Shown: one piece after another, positions 1 to 9,796 of the stretch
How the letters are laid out: the number at the start of each line of letters is the position of its first letter
Numbering within the stretch: position 1 is the stretch's first letter
Assembly (NCBI GenBank): GCA_037447655.1
Contig: JBBHKE010002374.1
Location: 29,891-93,890, forward strand
Source: Zygnema cylindricum
Taxonomy: Eukaryota; Streptophyta; Zygnematophyceae; Zygnematales; Zygnemataceae
Reading direction: 5' to 3'
Length of the DNA: 64,000 nucleotides
Made by a program: the position numbers and the translations under genes
Notes under the pieces: generated by a model
Told to the model about the DNA's origin: nothing
Database searches by the model: none
What the model saw: the letters and a program-made list of their open reading frames with translations, nothing else

Positions 1-1482
1 GTCGAGCTTCATCTGAACAGAAAAGCCATCGCGAGTAGCTGGGTGTTCAAGGTAAAATTAAATCGGGATGGCACAATTTAAAGGTATAAAGCCAGACTTG
101 TGGCCAAAGGTTACAATCAGAAAGAGGGAATTATTTCGAGCAGACTTTCTCTCCGGTTGTAAGATTTCCAACTGTTAGAATTTTGTTAAGTCTAGCTGCA
201 ATTGAGAATATGGAAGTCTATCAGATGGACGTCAAAACAACCTTTATGCATGGAGAGTTAGAAGACACTATATATATGCAACAACCAGAAATGTATGAAG
301 TAAAAGGAAAAGGGAAATTAGTGTGTCAACAGTTAAAATCCTTGTATGGGCTAAAACAGGCCCCTAGGATGTGGAACCTAAAGCTAGATGTGTTTCTAAC
401 CAAACTAGGTTTTAAAAGGATTAGTTCAGATCACTCTGTGTATATATTGCAAGGGGAGGATAGAATACCTTATATTGTTGTATATGTAGATGATCTACTA
501 CTTATTGGCAAGTCTATGAGTGAAATAAACCACATTAAGGAAGCCTTAAAATCAAGATTTGAGATGAAGGACCTCGGAGAGGCCAAGTATAATTTAGGAA
601 TACAAGTAGAGAGAGATAAGAACAAGGAAGTAATCATGTTGACTCAAAAAGAGGCTATAGGAAATATGCTTGAAAAATTCGAAATGAATGAAGTAAAAGG
701 GTGTGTAGCTCCTATAGAGTTTAGACAGAAATTGGAGGGAGATGACTCAGATTCTAGTATTCTAGTCAGTGAAAGTCTAGATTCAGGGGAGGAGGAGTTT
801 ATGGCCTCTAAACCATACAGGCAGGTAGTAGGCAACCTCATCTATTTTATGAACTGCACAAGGCCGGATATCATAGTTGTTGTTGGTGTTCTAAGTAGGA
901 GCTTGTAGAATCCAAAGAAATCAGATTGGGATGCCGCAAAGAGGGTTCTCAGGTACATGGCAGGGACTCGGAACCTCAAACTTGTTCTCAGAGGTGGAGA
1001 AGTGAAACTACAGACTTGGAGCGATGCTAGCTGTGGCCACATGCCTAACCGAAAGTCAACGACTGGTTTTGTCTTGCCGGTTGGAAATGGAACTTGTTGT
1101 TGGAGCAGCAAGCTTCTAAAGGTCACGGCACAGTCAACAATGGAGTGGAGTTGGAGTATATGGCTGCAAGATCGGCACTTAAAGAGCTCCTATGGGTGAA
1201 AGCACTTCTACAAGAACTTGGGTACATGCAGACTTGACCTTAAGTCATTTGGTGTGATAACCAAGCTGCCATTACCATTGCCATTGCCTCCAATCCCTGC
1301 CATCACTTTAAAAGTAAGCACATGGATATCAGGCTACACTTTGTCCGAGAAAAGGTGCTTGCTAGAGTCATCAAATTGTGTTTTTTGGCTGATGAAAGAA
1401 TGGTCGCAGACATGCTAACCAAGGCTCTCTCTGCACCAAAGTTACAGTTTTGCAAAGATGCTATTCGACTAAGTGACTAGCT
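1..1482 (+). pseudogene. Copia reverse transcriptase-RNase H, 3' part of upstream element A0
   Basis: This is the 3' half of a Ty1/Copia pol gene, cut by the window start. The longest open segment (183-908) carries the RT fingers/palm: a QMDVKT stretch, the LKQAPRMW block and the catalytic YVDDLL motif near nt 481-510, followed by EAKYNLGIQ. It ends in the NCTRPDI block that begins the RNase H connection. From 909 the reading continues in other frames (957-1199, 1218-1418) with recognisable RNase H words, so several indels and stops have broken it. In an intact element this enzyme copies the RNA into DNA and degrades the RNA strand. A polypurine tract and an LTR follow directly. The same region of the next copy (9797-11385) is very similar, so both belong to one family. 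It is certainly Copia and certainly non-functional. Confidence 0.93.
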
Positions 1483-1488
1483 GAGACT

Positions 1489-1503
1489 AAAGCTTTAGGG
1501 GAG
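1489..1503 (+). promoter_or_regulatory. Polypurine tract of A0
   Basis: The sequence AAAGCTTTAGGGGAG abuts the TGTTG of the LTR and is the expected plus-strand primer site. The same tract occurs at 11383-11397 and, on the minus strand, inside both N elements. Confidence 0.8.
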
Positions 1504-2485
1504 TGTTGAAATTAAAGCTTTGATCTCAGCAGATAAGAGTGTGAGGAGGATTTTAGGACTTATAATATTTTTTGTCTAAGTTCGATTGTAATATTTACCT
1601 TTATTAGTGTTACATTAGCAGATTGTTTTGTACATCTACAAGGACACGCGTCGGTATCTAAGACCTGTGCAGATATTCCGGAAGAGCGCCGACAACAACA
1701 TACACGCGTTGACTATCGAACGAGCGAAGTCACATGATCGGACAGACAGATTTAAAAGCGAGCATTTGTGAACAATTAACTGTACAGTACCGTCGGTAAC
1801 GAATCGAGTCGACGGACGAGATTCGTGCGGGGACCACAGGTGACCAAGCATAACTGTACGCACCCAGGTTGACCGTACTTTAGGACAACAATCGGGTAGA
1901 CTGCGCGACTGACGATGACTAAGCAAAACCAACATTAGTTGTACGGCGTCGAAATTGAAAATATTTGAAACACATTGTTTTGTATTTTAGCGCATTAAAA
2001 ATTAGTGTTTCGTCACTCAGATTACGGCTAGCGGAAATTAGGTTTTTAAAGTACCGTGAGTACAATGACTTAAAATTCTGGTACCTTGTCATTTTGTAGT
2101 GCAGTACGATTGCGCCGGGTGTTAGTTGTTGATTAGTTAGTTAGTTCAGACATAGTCTCAGTGTATAAACTATAAAGTTTAGATCTGAAAAAATGTAATC
2201 TTCCAGTTTTGAGAATATGGAAACTTAGATGCAGTTTTTGGGAAACTTCCAGCTTCCGTATCTTATGGTTTACTGGACCGTTTATGTTGCAATTTTGGGA
2301 ATTTACAGTGTGTATTGAGATCTAACTGTATGCTGATTTTGGTTGTAATTGGAGATGCGATTTTGATTCTGTAGTGTTCAAAAAACTGATGTTTTGTAGG
2401 ATTCTTGTTAGCTTCGGTTGAAAAACATGTCTACTTCTACAACTAATGCTGCAGCTCCACCAGTACCAGTAGTTATAGAACAACA
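1504..2485 (+). repeat. LTR of Copia family A, shared by two tandem internal regions
   Basis: The LTR starts TGTTGAAATT directly after the polypurine tract AAAGCTTTAGGGGAG (1489-1503). I place its end at CAACA (2481-2485), immediately before a half-tRNA primer site, giving TGTTG...CAACA ends and about 982 bp. The first 880 bp align closely with 11398-12283 (roughly 85-90 percent by eye), with small indels. It is the 3' LTR of the element whose pol lies at 1-1482 and also the 5' LTR of the element whose gag starts at 2490. Confidence 0.85.
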
Positions 2486-2499
2486 GGTTATGGGCCTGT
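2486..2499 (+). promoter_or_regulatory. Primer-binding site, half-tRNA initiator-Met type (element A1)
   Basis: The sequence GGTTATGGGCCTGT follows the LTR end CAACA without a gap. It matches the complement of the anticodon arm of initiator tRNA-Met, the internal half-tRNA priming site known from Drosophila copia, rather than the usual complement of a tRNA 3' end. Related copies lie at 8668-8681, 19314-19327, 26011-26024 and 30194-30207. Confidence 0.7.
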
Positions 2500-3090
2500 C
2501 TTTAAGAATTCCTATTGTTAATGGGCATAAATATGCTTAATGGGCGGATATGGTTGAGTCGTACTTTGAAACTGCGTTTTTGATGGAGATTCTGGAAGGA
2601 TAACTTGATGAATCTGATCCAACTTGGGCGAAAAAGAATTCAGAGGCTCGAATTACAGTAAAACTATGTCTCTCGGAGTACCTGGTTATGTCAAGAATCA
2701 AAATGAAGAAGGTGATTGATATTTGGAAATCTCTTAAGGAGTCTTATGAGAAGGCGAACGTTCAAGAAGAACTTCTGTTGGCAGGAAAGATCTAGGACTA
2801 CAAATACTCGGGGGGAACGATGGCCGAGTATACCGATAACTTTCGAGCTCTTAATCATGCGCATGTTTATGCTGGTGGTACCTTTCCTGAATTTCAGCAA
2901 GTTGCTTTGGTCATTAAAGGTCTAACATGATAAAGTTAGCTAGACACTTCAGTTAGCTATCAACATTATTTTGGAATAAGAGTCTACCTCAAAGGTTATT
3001 AATGGAGGAAAGCAAGTCGAGGCTTTTAACACAAATTTTGAGAGGAAATGTTAGTTTAACCAGTCAAAAAATCAGTTTAATCAACCTATG
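2490..3090 (+). pseudogene. Copia gag (capsid part), element A1
   Basis: The ATG at 2490 lies inside the primer site and opens a gag-like reading with the usual N-terminal pattern, a short leader followed by IPIVNGHKYA and a Trp-containing segment. The capsid (UBN2-like) region continues through DIWKSLKESYEKA. It is interrupted by stops near 2537 and 2601 and by frameshifts around 2800-3080. The nucleocapsid zinc knuckle lies in the next open segment. Gag would form the cytoplasmic particle in which reverse transcription occurs. Confidence 0.8.
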
Positions 3091-4257
3091 AATCAGCTTA
3101 ACCATAATCAGGGTAAGTTTAAACAGTTTAATCAAAGACAAAATAGACAGTCTTTGACCGCATGTTTTTATTGTTCGGAACGTGGTCATGGCTATAGATT
3201 CTGTCCTAAAGTGAAAAAGGCAAATAAAACATGTTTATATAGGTCGGGTAAGCAACAGAGTCCATTTAATCAAGGCTTCTCTGGAAAGCAATTTCAAACC
3301 AATTCTATGCTTTCTTCATCTGCTAATGAGGAGGATCAGTCGTTGAGCTTTAACAAACAGGATGAATCGAAACTATTTGCTATGGCGGCAGCAATGGAGG
3401 GCTCAAAGGACGGCGGATGTATCATGGACACCGGATCATCGGCCCACATGTGCTGGAACATGTCGATCTTCACTAATCTCAAAGCTACACCTGCAAAGAA
3501 TATTTACTATGCATGTGGCATGAGTGATCAAACTAATGCTCAAAGTGATATCTCTCGGTTGGTAGATATAGGAGGGAAGTCAATTGAAAGAACACTTCAC
3601 AATGTTTTGTATGTCCTTGATTTCAAAAAGAACATTTTTTCTACATCACTTGTTGAAAGCAAAGGATTTGAGGTCACCCTTAAAGAGGGTAGGCAAGTTG
3701 TTAGCAAACTAGGAAAGGTAGCGGTCACAGGAACTAGAGATGAAAGCAAAATGTACCGCATGGATATGGCTAATACTAAGGAAAATGATGTTCTCTATTC
3801 TGGTGTTTTGTGTAAAAATGAGTTGTGGCATAAAAGACTAGGACATGTTAACTATGATAATTTGAGGAAAATGGGAAATGCTGGCAAAGTAGAAGGTGTT
3901 TCTCTCACAAATCAGCCAGTTAAGACTTGTGATGGAAGCTCATTAGGTAAAATTCATACGTTACCGTTTTCTCAGGAATCGAAACATTGTTCGGAAAAAG
4001 TACTCCAACTCATACATTCTGATGTTTTAGGCTCGGCTCAGGTGCCTTTTGCAGAAGGAGTTTGCTTCATGGTCACATTTACTGACGATTTTTCCAGATT
4101 TACAAAATTTTATTTTATGAAGGAGAAAAGTGAAGTGTTGGAACACTTCAAACTCTACAAAGCTTGGGCGGACATATTACATGGAGTTTCGATTCTAGAA
4201 TTGAGATCAGACAACGGAGGGGAGTATATGTCCAAAAAATTTAAAAAGTTTCTTTGA
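3088..4257 (+). pseudogene. Copia gag C-terminus, protease and integrase N-part, element A1
   Basis: This is the best-preserved segment of A1, 389 codons. Near residues 27-40 is a CCHC zinc knuckle (CFYCSERGHGYRFC). Around residues 112-120 is the aspartic protease signature MDTGSSAHM. Around residue 245 comes the GAG-pre-integrase block LWHKRLGHVN, then the integrase core with HSDVLG, TDDFSR and RSDNGGEY, which hold the catalytic D, D and E. The frame ends at a TGA inside an 85-bp tandem duplication (4216-4385). In an intact element the polyprotein would be cut by the protease and the integrase would insert the cDNA. Here the upstream capsid and downstream RT are out of frame. Confidence 0.92.
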
Positions 4258-4385
4258 TATGAGGGTATTAATCGGCAGCTGACGGTTCCATATACGCCTC
4301 GGAGGGGAGTATATGTCCAAAAAATTTAAAAAGTTTCTTTGATATGAGGGTATTAATCGGCAGCTGACGGTTCCATATACGCCTC
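4216..4385 (+). repeat. Exact 85-bp tandem duplication inside integrase
   Basis: Units 4216-4300 and 4301-4385 look identical, starting GGAGGGGAGTATATG and ending ATATACGCCTC. The unit is not a multiple of three and carries a TGA, so it disrupts the integrase frame. The lack of differences suggests it is more recent than the point mutations around it. Confidence 0.93.
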
Positions 4386-5080
4386 AACAGAATGGTGTTT
4401 CAGAAAGGCTAAATAGAACAGTTACAAAGAGTGCTAGATTTATGTTTGCAGACAAAAATGTAGATTTGAAATTATGGGCAGAGGCCCTTAACTGTGCATT
4501 TTATATAAATAATAGGATTGCATCAAGACCAGTAAGCACTACACCATTTGGGCTATGGACAGGTAGGAAACCTCAGGTCAGTCATTTTGAAGTTTTTGGC
4601 AGTAAGTGTTTCATTCTTAACACATCACAAAATACTTAGAAAATGGAACCGAAAGGCTTACCGGGCATTTTAATGGGATATGATGATAACTCTAAGGGGT
4701 ATAGGGTGTATATGTTTGATAAAAAAAAAATAGTTGTGTCAAAGAATATCATTATAAAAGATGAAGGATAATCGGTTGATTATTTCACCATTACAGATAA
4801 ATCGGGGGAAGAAAAATTGCAGGATTATGTCATCTTTGACACAAAGAAGACCATTTACTTTCAGGTTCCTCAACAACAACCTATGGACACTATATCCACG
4901 GACCTTCAAGTCCCTCTTACGGCTGCCTCGGAGCCAGCTGCACACTCTCAGAGGACACACATCCCGCTCCACGACAGACAAAGAACGCCAAGCCTCCATC
5001 GATCTCAGCCTCTGAATTTCCGGGGGGAAGAAGATCTAGCAACCGTCTGCAATATTGATCTCAATTTGCATTCTCTACCG
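4386..5080 (+). pseudogene. Copia integrase C-part and linker, element A1
   Basis: After the duplication the reading resumes with QQNGVSERLNRT, the conserved motif after the integrase glutamate. It continues through LWAEALNCAFYINNR, FGLWTGRKP, HFEVFGSKC and MGYDDNSKGYRVY, which mark the integrase C-terminal region and the GKGY-type motif. A stop lies after TSQNT (4639) and a frame change near 4735. The hydrophilic linker towards RT runs to 5080, where N1 is inserted. The rest of pol is found at 9797. Confidence 0.85.
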
Positions 5081-5085
5081 CCTCG
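5081..5085. repeat. Target-site duplication, left of N1
   Basis: CCTCG here and CCTCC at 9797-9801 flank N1 and match in four of five bases, as expected for an old 5-bp LTR-element duplication. Confidence 0.6.
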
Positions 5086-6199
5086 TGTTGCCCATAGCCT
5101 ATTTCAACCATGGACTACTCTCGGAAGCACCAGAGACTACCCTCAAACAGCTGTGTTTCAGACAGCACAGATTGCTCCATAATGACCAAAATCCCCTCAA
5201 ACTGCAAAAATATGCAGTATACTATAGACACTACAAACTCTCAAAGTTACAACTAAATCCACTGAGGAACCTGAAAGATATAAGCTTCAGAGTTTCCCAA
5301 AAACAGCCGACAACTTTACAAACTAACCACTCTGACTTCTCACACAATCTTACACAGATAACAGAATAGAATGAAACTTCGCACACATAAAGATTCTATA
5401 TCAAAGAATAACTTCACAAAGTATCACATGAAAACACCAAACTGAGTGATCACACCAACAGGTCAAAGATGCAGAAAACATTCTGCCATAGCTTTGATAA
5501 ACATGAGTGTGATGATCAAAATGTTCTAAGTCCTACAAGTTATACTCAGACAGTTCACTAGTGAATGTACGGAGGCATACCAGACTTACAGTATCTACCA
5601 TCTACCTAAACTATTGTAAGTATACCCGAATAGTTCGAGGTATGTCAGACTGAACAGATCTAAACTAATAAACTAATTAGCAAAAAGACAACCTATGTTG
5701 TACATAATATTTACACCCACATCTTCGCAATCTTCGTACGTCAAAAACAAGCTACCACTAAGCAACCACTAAATAAATATCATTACTCAAAATCTATACT
5801 AGTCATATTATCCGCAGCCGCGTCAGCTGCTTTGTCCGTAGGGATCATATCAAATTAACCACAACTTAGTTAACTTATATGCGTCGCAGCTGCTCCGTAC
5901 CGGCGGCGCGTATTCATCCAAAATAACCGCAGCTGCGTTGTCCTGTCTGCGACGCAGCTGCGCCGTATTGGGGGCGCCTATTTCAACATTTCGTTTATTC
6001 CACATCGGATTGTTTCGCGATCTGCCGTCCATTTGTCAATGCTTGTTCACGCCACTCAATGAGTCTTTTACGTCACTTAAATTATATCTGTACGTTCGCT
6101 CCCCCAAACCGTGAATCAATTCGAACCTCCATATTAAATCCAATTAGCACTTACGCACGAACTGTCGCGTACGCACGAAACTGACTTTTCAAAACAACA
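5086..6199 (-). repeat. 3' LTR of N1
   Basis: Read on the minus strand it starts TGTTGTTTTGAAAAG at 6199, after a GGGGGAG purine tract, and ends GGGCAACA at 5086. It aligns over its whole length with 8682-9796, with only scattered differences. The inner part holds clustered GCAGCTGCG-type words (5810-5960). Confidence 0.85.
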
Positions 6200-6207
6200 C
6201 TCCCCCG
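6200..6207 (-). promoter_or_regulatory. Polypurine tract of N1
   Basis: Minus-strand CGGGGGAG directly precedes the LTR start TGTTGTTTTG, the normal position for plus-strand priming. In N2 the same site (27712-27718) reads CGAGGAG. Confidence 0.65.
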
Positions 6208-6447
6208 AAAATTTAGTTTCATGCACCCGGAAAATATGCAGCGTGTAACGCTATGATGCGCTAGTTCGACTTTGCTGCGCAGAATAGAATATTCAGCATG
6301 TTCTGTTATGCTACCATGCTACGCTAATTTGACATCGCACCATGCTACGCTAATTTGACATCGCAACCCTAGTAGCTGCTCCACTTTACCCTTAACTTCC
6401 TCCTCACAGCCTCATCTACTGAGTACTAAAGCTTTCAAATTCAAACA

Positions 6448-6463
6448 CTCCCCTAAAGCTTTA
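6448..6463 (-). promoter_or_regulatory. Second, internal PPT-LTR junction in N1
   Basis: Minus-strand TAAAGCTTTAGGGGAG followed by TGTTTGAATTTGAAAG (6447 downward) nearly copies the PPT and LTR start of family A. It lies about 250 bp inside the true LTR border and is conserved in N2 (27938-27953). It is probably a fossil of a former LTR edge kept within the element. Confidence 0.65.
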
Positions 6464-7069
6464 GACTCATAAGTCCACTTTGTATGCAAATATTTCTACT
6501 CTAATAGAGATACATACAACAACAAGAATGTAAAAATATTTAAAAATTCTCTTTCACGACCTCCACTATTCATCATTCAAAAATTTAGCAAAACCAACAC
6601 ATCACCACTGCTTATGCTGAAGTCGCCGTTTCCCATCCTTCGCATTCTTGAAAGCTGCCACTTTGGCAAATTCGTCTTGTAACAGCTCCCCCTCTGCCAT
6701 AAATGCCAATTTGTCCCTTCACTTATGCTATAACACTATCCAGTAAATCTTAATTTCCACTCGTAATCGTCACTTAGCCATAATATCAGATTTGTTGAAA
6801 ATCTATTTTCTACACACAAACAATTGCTGCACATTCTCCCCTGTTAGATACTTCCACGCCATCCATTTCCTTAGATATATGTTATTGACGCTACTGTACC
6901 AAATTCTCATAAAGTTTCCTGATAAATCGCTCAAGTCTCCCCATTTTCCCGTTACACATTCTCTCAGTGTTCCGGGTTGCGTTCTTCAGTGTGATCGATT
7001 TTGTAACATGTTTTTTCTCCAGCTGTTTTTCTGCAATCTGTCTCTTTTTCTAGTTTTCTTATGGCTTTT

Positions 7070-7811
7070 TCATCTGTTCATAGACTTTGTAATTTTTCCA
7101 TGGTTTCCCTTCCCATTACCTCTATAAAGTGTAGTTTTCCTCACTAATTTTTTGTCTTTTTCCATAGATCTGCCACTTCTCTTTAGTGTATGTATTTTCA
7201 ATATATTAATTCTGATTCTCTTTTCAGTAAGGTGCTCTTTCCTTTTCCTTGTATTCTTTCTTATATTGCATATTCCTCCAAATTTATGACTTTTTTCCGC
7301 TCTCATGAACCTTCTTCCTTAGCCTTATTTTCTTAACAGTTTTTGTCGGTTTTTCGCTGTGTTCAATAATTTTTTAACCCACAGTATTTTTCACTTATGA
7401 TTTTAAGTCACCATTTTGTGTAAATTCACTCTTTCATATCTTATCATCTTCTTTTTCCCTTTCTCTAAGTTATGTTTTCATTTCAGTGTTCTCGTTTTCT
7501 AACGAATATTTTTCAACCAATTTTAATATTTCTTCTTTAACTCCCCTTACTTCAGGAATCTCTTCTCCCTCTACGTCATTCTCACACACCAATTTATCAC
7601 AAGAATAAGTCACACATACCGAGTCTTTTTCACTCTCTTCTTTTTCCTCACTATTTTCAGTGATAATAAATTTTCTAGTTTCTTCCGCTTCCATGTGCCC
7701 TTCACTTCCTCTGACTTCTCTAATTGTAGTTGCCGCTTCCTTTAGTAAGTTTGTGTCACTCACCAATCTGTCATAAGAAATATTGACAATAAACGGATTC
7801 TTTTGTGTCAC
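7070..7811 (-). pseudogene. Unidentified second ORF of N1
   Basis: Downstream of gag, where pol would normally be, lies a reading conserved with N2. The first open part (7811-7470, 113 codons) is acidic, with VNISYDRLVSDTNLLKEA and many Glu residues. The next open part (7306-7070) is Lys/Arg-rich, with KFGGICNIRKNTRKRKEH. N2 has the matching words SYEKLVSDTNLLKEE and KFGGIWKIRKNTRKSKEQ. I see no RT, integrase, protease or RNase H motif and do not recognise the product. Stops and frame changes separate the parts, so this copy is dead. Function unknown. Confidence 0.55.
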
Positions 7812-7915
7812 CTCTTTCTCCTCATTCCGAACAATTCAAAAGGTCGGTAAATAAAGAAATTCGTCAACACACGGTGTATGCATTTTTTCATCTGTCTAGT
7901 CTTGTCTATCACTCA

Positions 7916-8677
7916 CGAAAAGCACTTGATTCCCTTCTTGTTGGGGGTCGGACTAGGTTGTGTCCCATCCATCTCTAAATTCCCTGCAGTTTTATACGAT
8001 GGACATACCCTGAAGGTATGTCCTAAATCATTACAGTAAAAAAAATTCTTAGGCCGATCTCCGAACTCAGTATTACCTTTAATTTTTTGAAACTGAGACT
8101 TAGACTCCTTTATATTCCTTTCAGTTGATAAAACTTTTCTATTAGCCTCTTCATCTAAAACAACTAGTACAGCTATAGTTAAGCTCCAAACCTTTTTATC
8201 AATTAAAGTTAATCGATCTAGTGCACTCTTATATTCTATAGGTAGACTTCTCATTAACAAGATAACTTGTTGAGCATCTGCAAAGTTTCCTCGTGCCAAA
8301 ACATTTTATGTAAATAATACTTGTAAGTCAATACAGTGTTTCTCCATACTACCTCCTACATACTTGTGTTCCACTATTTTGGTAACACTACTAAGCCAAT
8401 GATATAAAGACGTCTTTACATAGATACATTCTAAGCACTTCTATAATTCAGCTGCCTTTTTAAAACTTAGGTATGACATTGCCAAATCCTCAGTCAAGGA
8501 GTTCTTGATAACCCTTAGACACTCATGATTTTTCCTTTTTCATCCATTTAATGTTTCGGCCAAGGTACCGTCCACCACATCCATTAGCTCCATCATCTCG
8601 AAGTAGCTCTCGAGCGCACACTTTTAGTAGTGATATTTTGATCCATCAAATATAGGTAGCGATGGGTGTGGGACCAT
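7916..8677 (-). pseudogene. Copia-type gag of N1
   Basis: The ATG at 8677 lies in the PBS and opens MVPHPSLPIFDGSKYH, the same beginning as the other gag genes here. UBN2-like words follow: ESYFEMMELMDVVDGTLAET, then after several stops the open part 8299-7913 with LMRSLPIEYKSALDRLT and FYCNDLGHTFRVCP. That last block is a zinc knuckle in which the first Cys is Phe, a change shared with N2. The gag is therefore degenerate in both sequence and zinc binding. Confidence 0.75.
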
Positions 8678-8681
8678 AACC
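8668..8681 (-). promoter_or_regulatory. Half-tRNA primer-binding site of N1
   Basis: Minus-strand GGTTATGGTCCCAC directly follows the LTR end GACAACA and differs by one base from the consensus GGTTATGGGCCCAC seen in other elements here. Confidence 0.7.
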
Positions 8682-9796
8682 TGTTGTCTATAGCCTATTT
8701 CAGCCATAGACTACTCTCAAAAGCACCACAGACTTCCCTTAAACAGCTGTGTTTCAGACAGCACAGATTGCTCCAAAATTAAAAAAATCCCCTCAAAATA
8801 CAACAATATGTAGTATGCTATAGACACTGTAAACTCCCAAAGTTACAGCCAAATCCACTGAGGAACTTGGAAGATATAAGCTTCAGAGTTTCCCAAAAAC
8901 AGCTGACAGCTTTACAAACTAACCACTTTGACTTCTCACAGAATCCTACAGAGATAACAGAATAGAATGAAACTTCGCACACATACAGATTCTATACCAT
9001 AGAATAACTTCACAAAGTATCACATGAAAACACCAAACTGAGTGATCACACCAACAGGTCAAAGATGCAGAAAACATTTTGCTATAGCTTTGATAAACAT
9101 GACTGTGATGATCAAAATATTCTAAGTCCTACAATTTATACTCAGAGAGTTCACTAGTGAATGTACGGAGGCATACCAGACTTACAGTATCTACCATCTA
9201 CCTAAACTATTGTAAGTATACCCGAATAGTTTGAGGTATGTCAGACTGAACAGATCTAAACTAATAAACTAATTAGCAAAAAGACAAACCTATGTTGTAC
9301 ATAATATTTACACCCACATCTTTGCAATCTTCGTACGTCAAAAACAAGCTACCACTAAGCAACAACTAAATAAATATCATTACTCAAAATCTATACTAGT
9401 CATATTATCCGCAGCCGCGTCAGCTGCTTTGTCCGTACGGATCATATCAAATTAACCGCAGCTTAGTTAACTTATCTGCGTCGCAGCTGCTTCGTACCGG
9501 CGGCGCGTATTCATCCAAAATAACCGCAGCTGCGTTGTCCTGTCTGCGACGCAGCTGCGCCGTACTGGGGGCGCCTATTTCAACATTTCGTTTATTCCAC
9601 ATCGGATTGCTTCGCGATCTGCCGTCCATTTGTCAATGCTTGTTCACGCCACTCAATGAGTCTTTTACGTCACTTAAATTATATCTCTACGTTCGCTCCC
9701 CCAATCCGTGAATCAATTCGAACCTCCATATTAAATCCAATTAGCACTTACGCACGAACTCTCGCGTACGCACGAAACTGACTTTTCAAAACAACA
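8682..9796 (-). repeat. 5' LTR of N1
   Basis: Full-length partner of 5086-6199, with its outer border at CAACA|CCTCC. It shows no truncation relative to its partner once the true start (TGTTGTTTTG) is used. Confidence 0.85.

Larger units (their letters stand above)
5086..9796 (-). mobile_element. N1: pol-less LTR retrotransposon nested in A1
   Basis: A 4.7-kb element with LTRs of about 1.11 kb (5086-6199 and 8682-9796), ends TGTTG...CAACA, a half-tRNA PBS and PPTs, all on the minus strand. The internal region of about 2.5 kb holds a broken gag and a second unidentified acidic/Lys-rich ORF. There is no protease, integrase, RT or RNase H signature. A second copy, N2, has the same plan, so the missing pol is a property of the family. 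It presumably moved using the enzymes of a related Copia element that shares its PBS and PPT. It sits between the integrase and RT parts of A1. Confidence 0.85.

Noticed and set aside
5850-6032. Matching 60-codon minus ORFs in both N1 LTRs (also 9447-9629)
   Set aside because: Both are simply copies of the same LTR. Identity follows from LTR duplication, not from coding, and the N2 LTRs do not keep the frame.
6200-6447. Extending the N1 LTR to 6447 (TGTTTGAATTTG)
   Set aside because: The partner LTR at 9796 ends at TGTTGTTTTG, where a purine tract and the target duplication also lie. The 6447 junction is internal.
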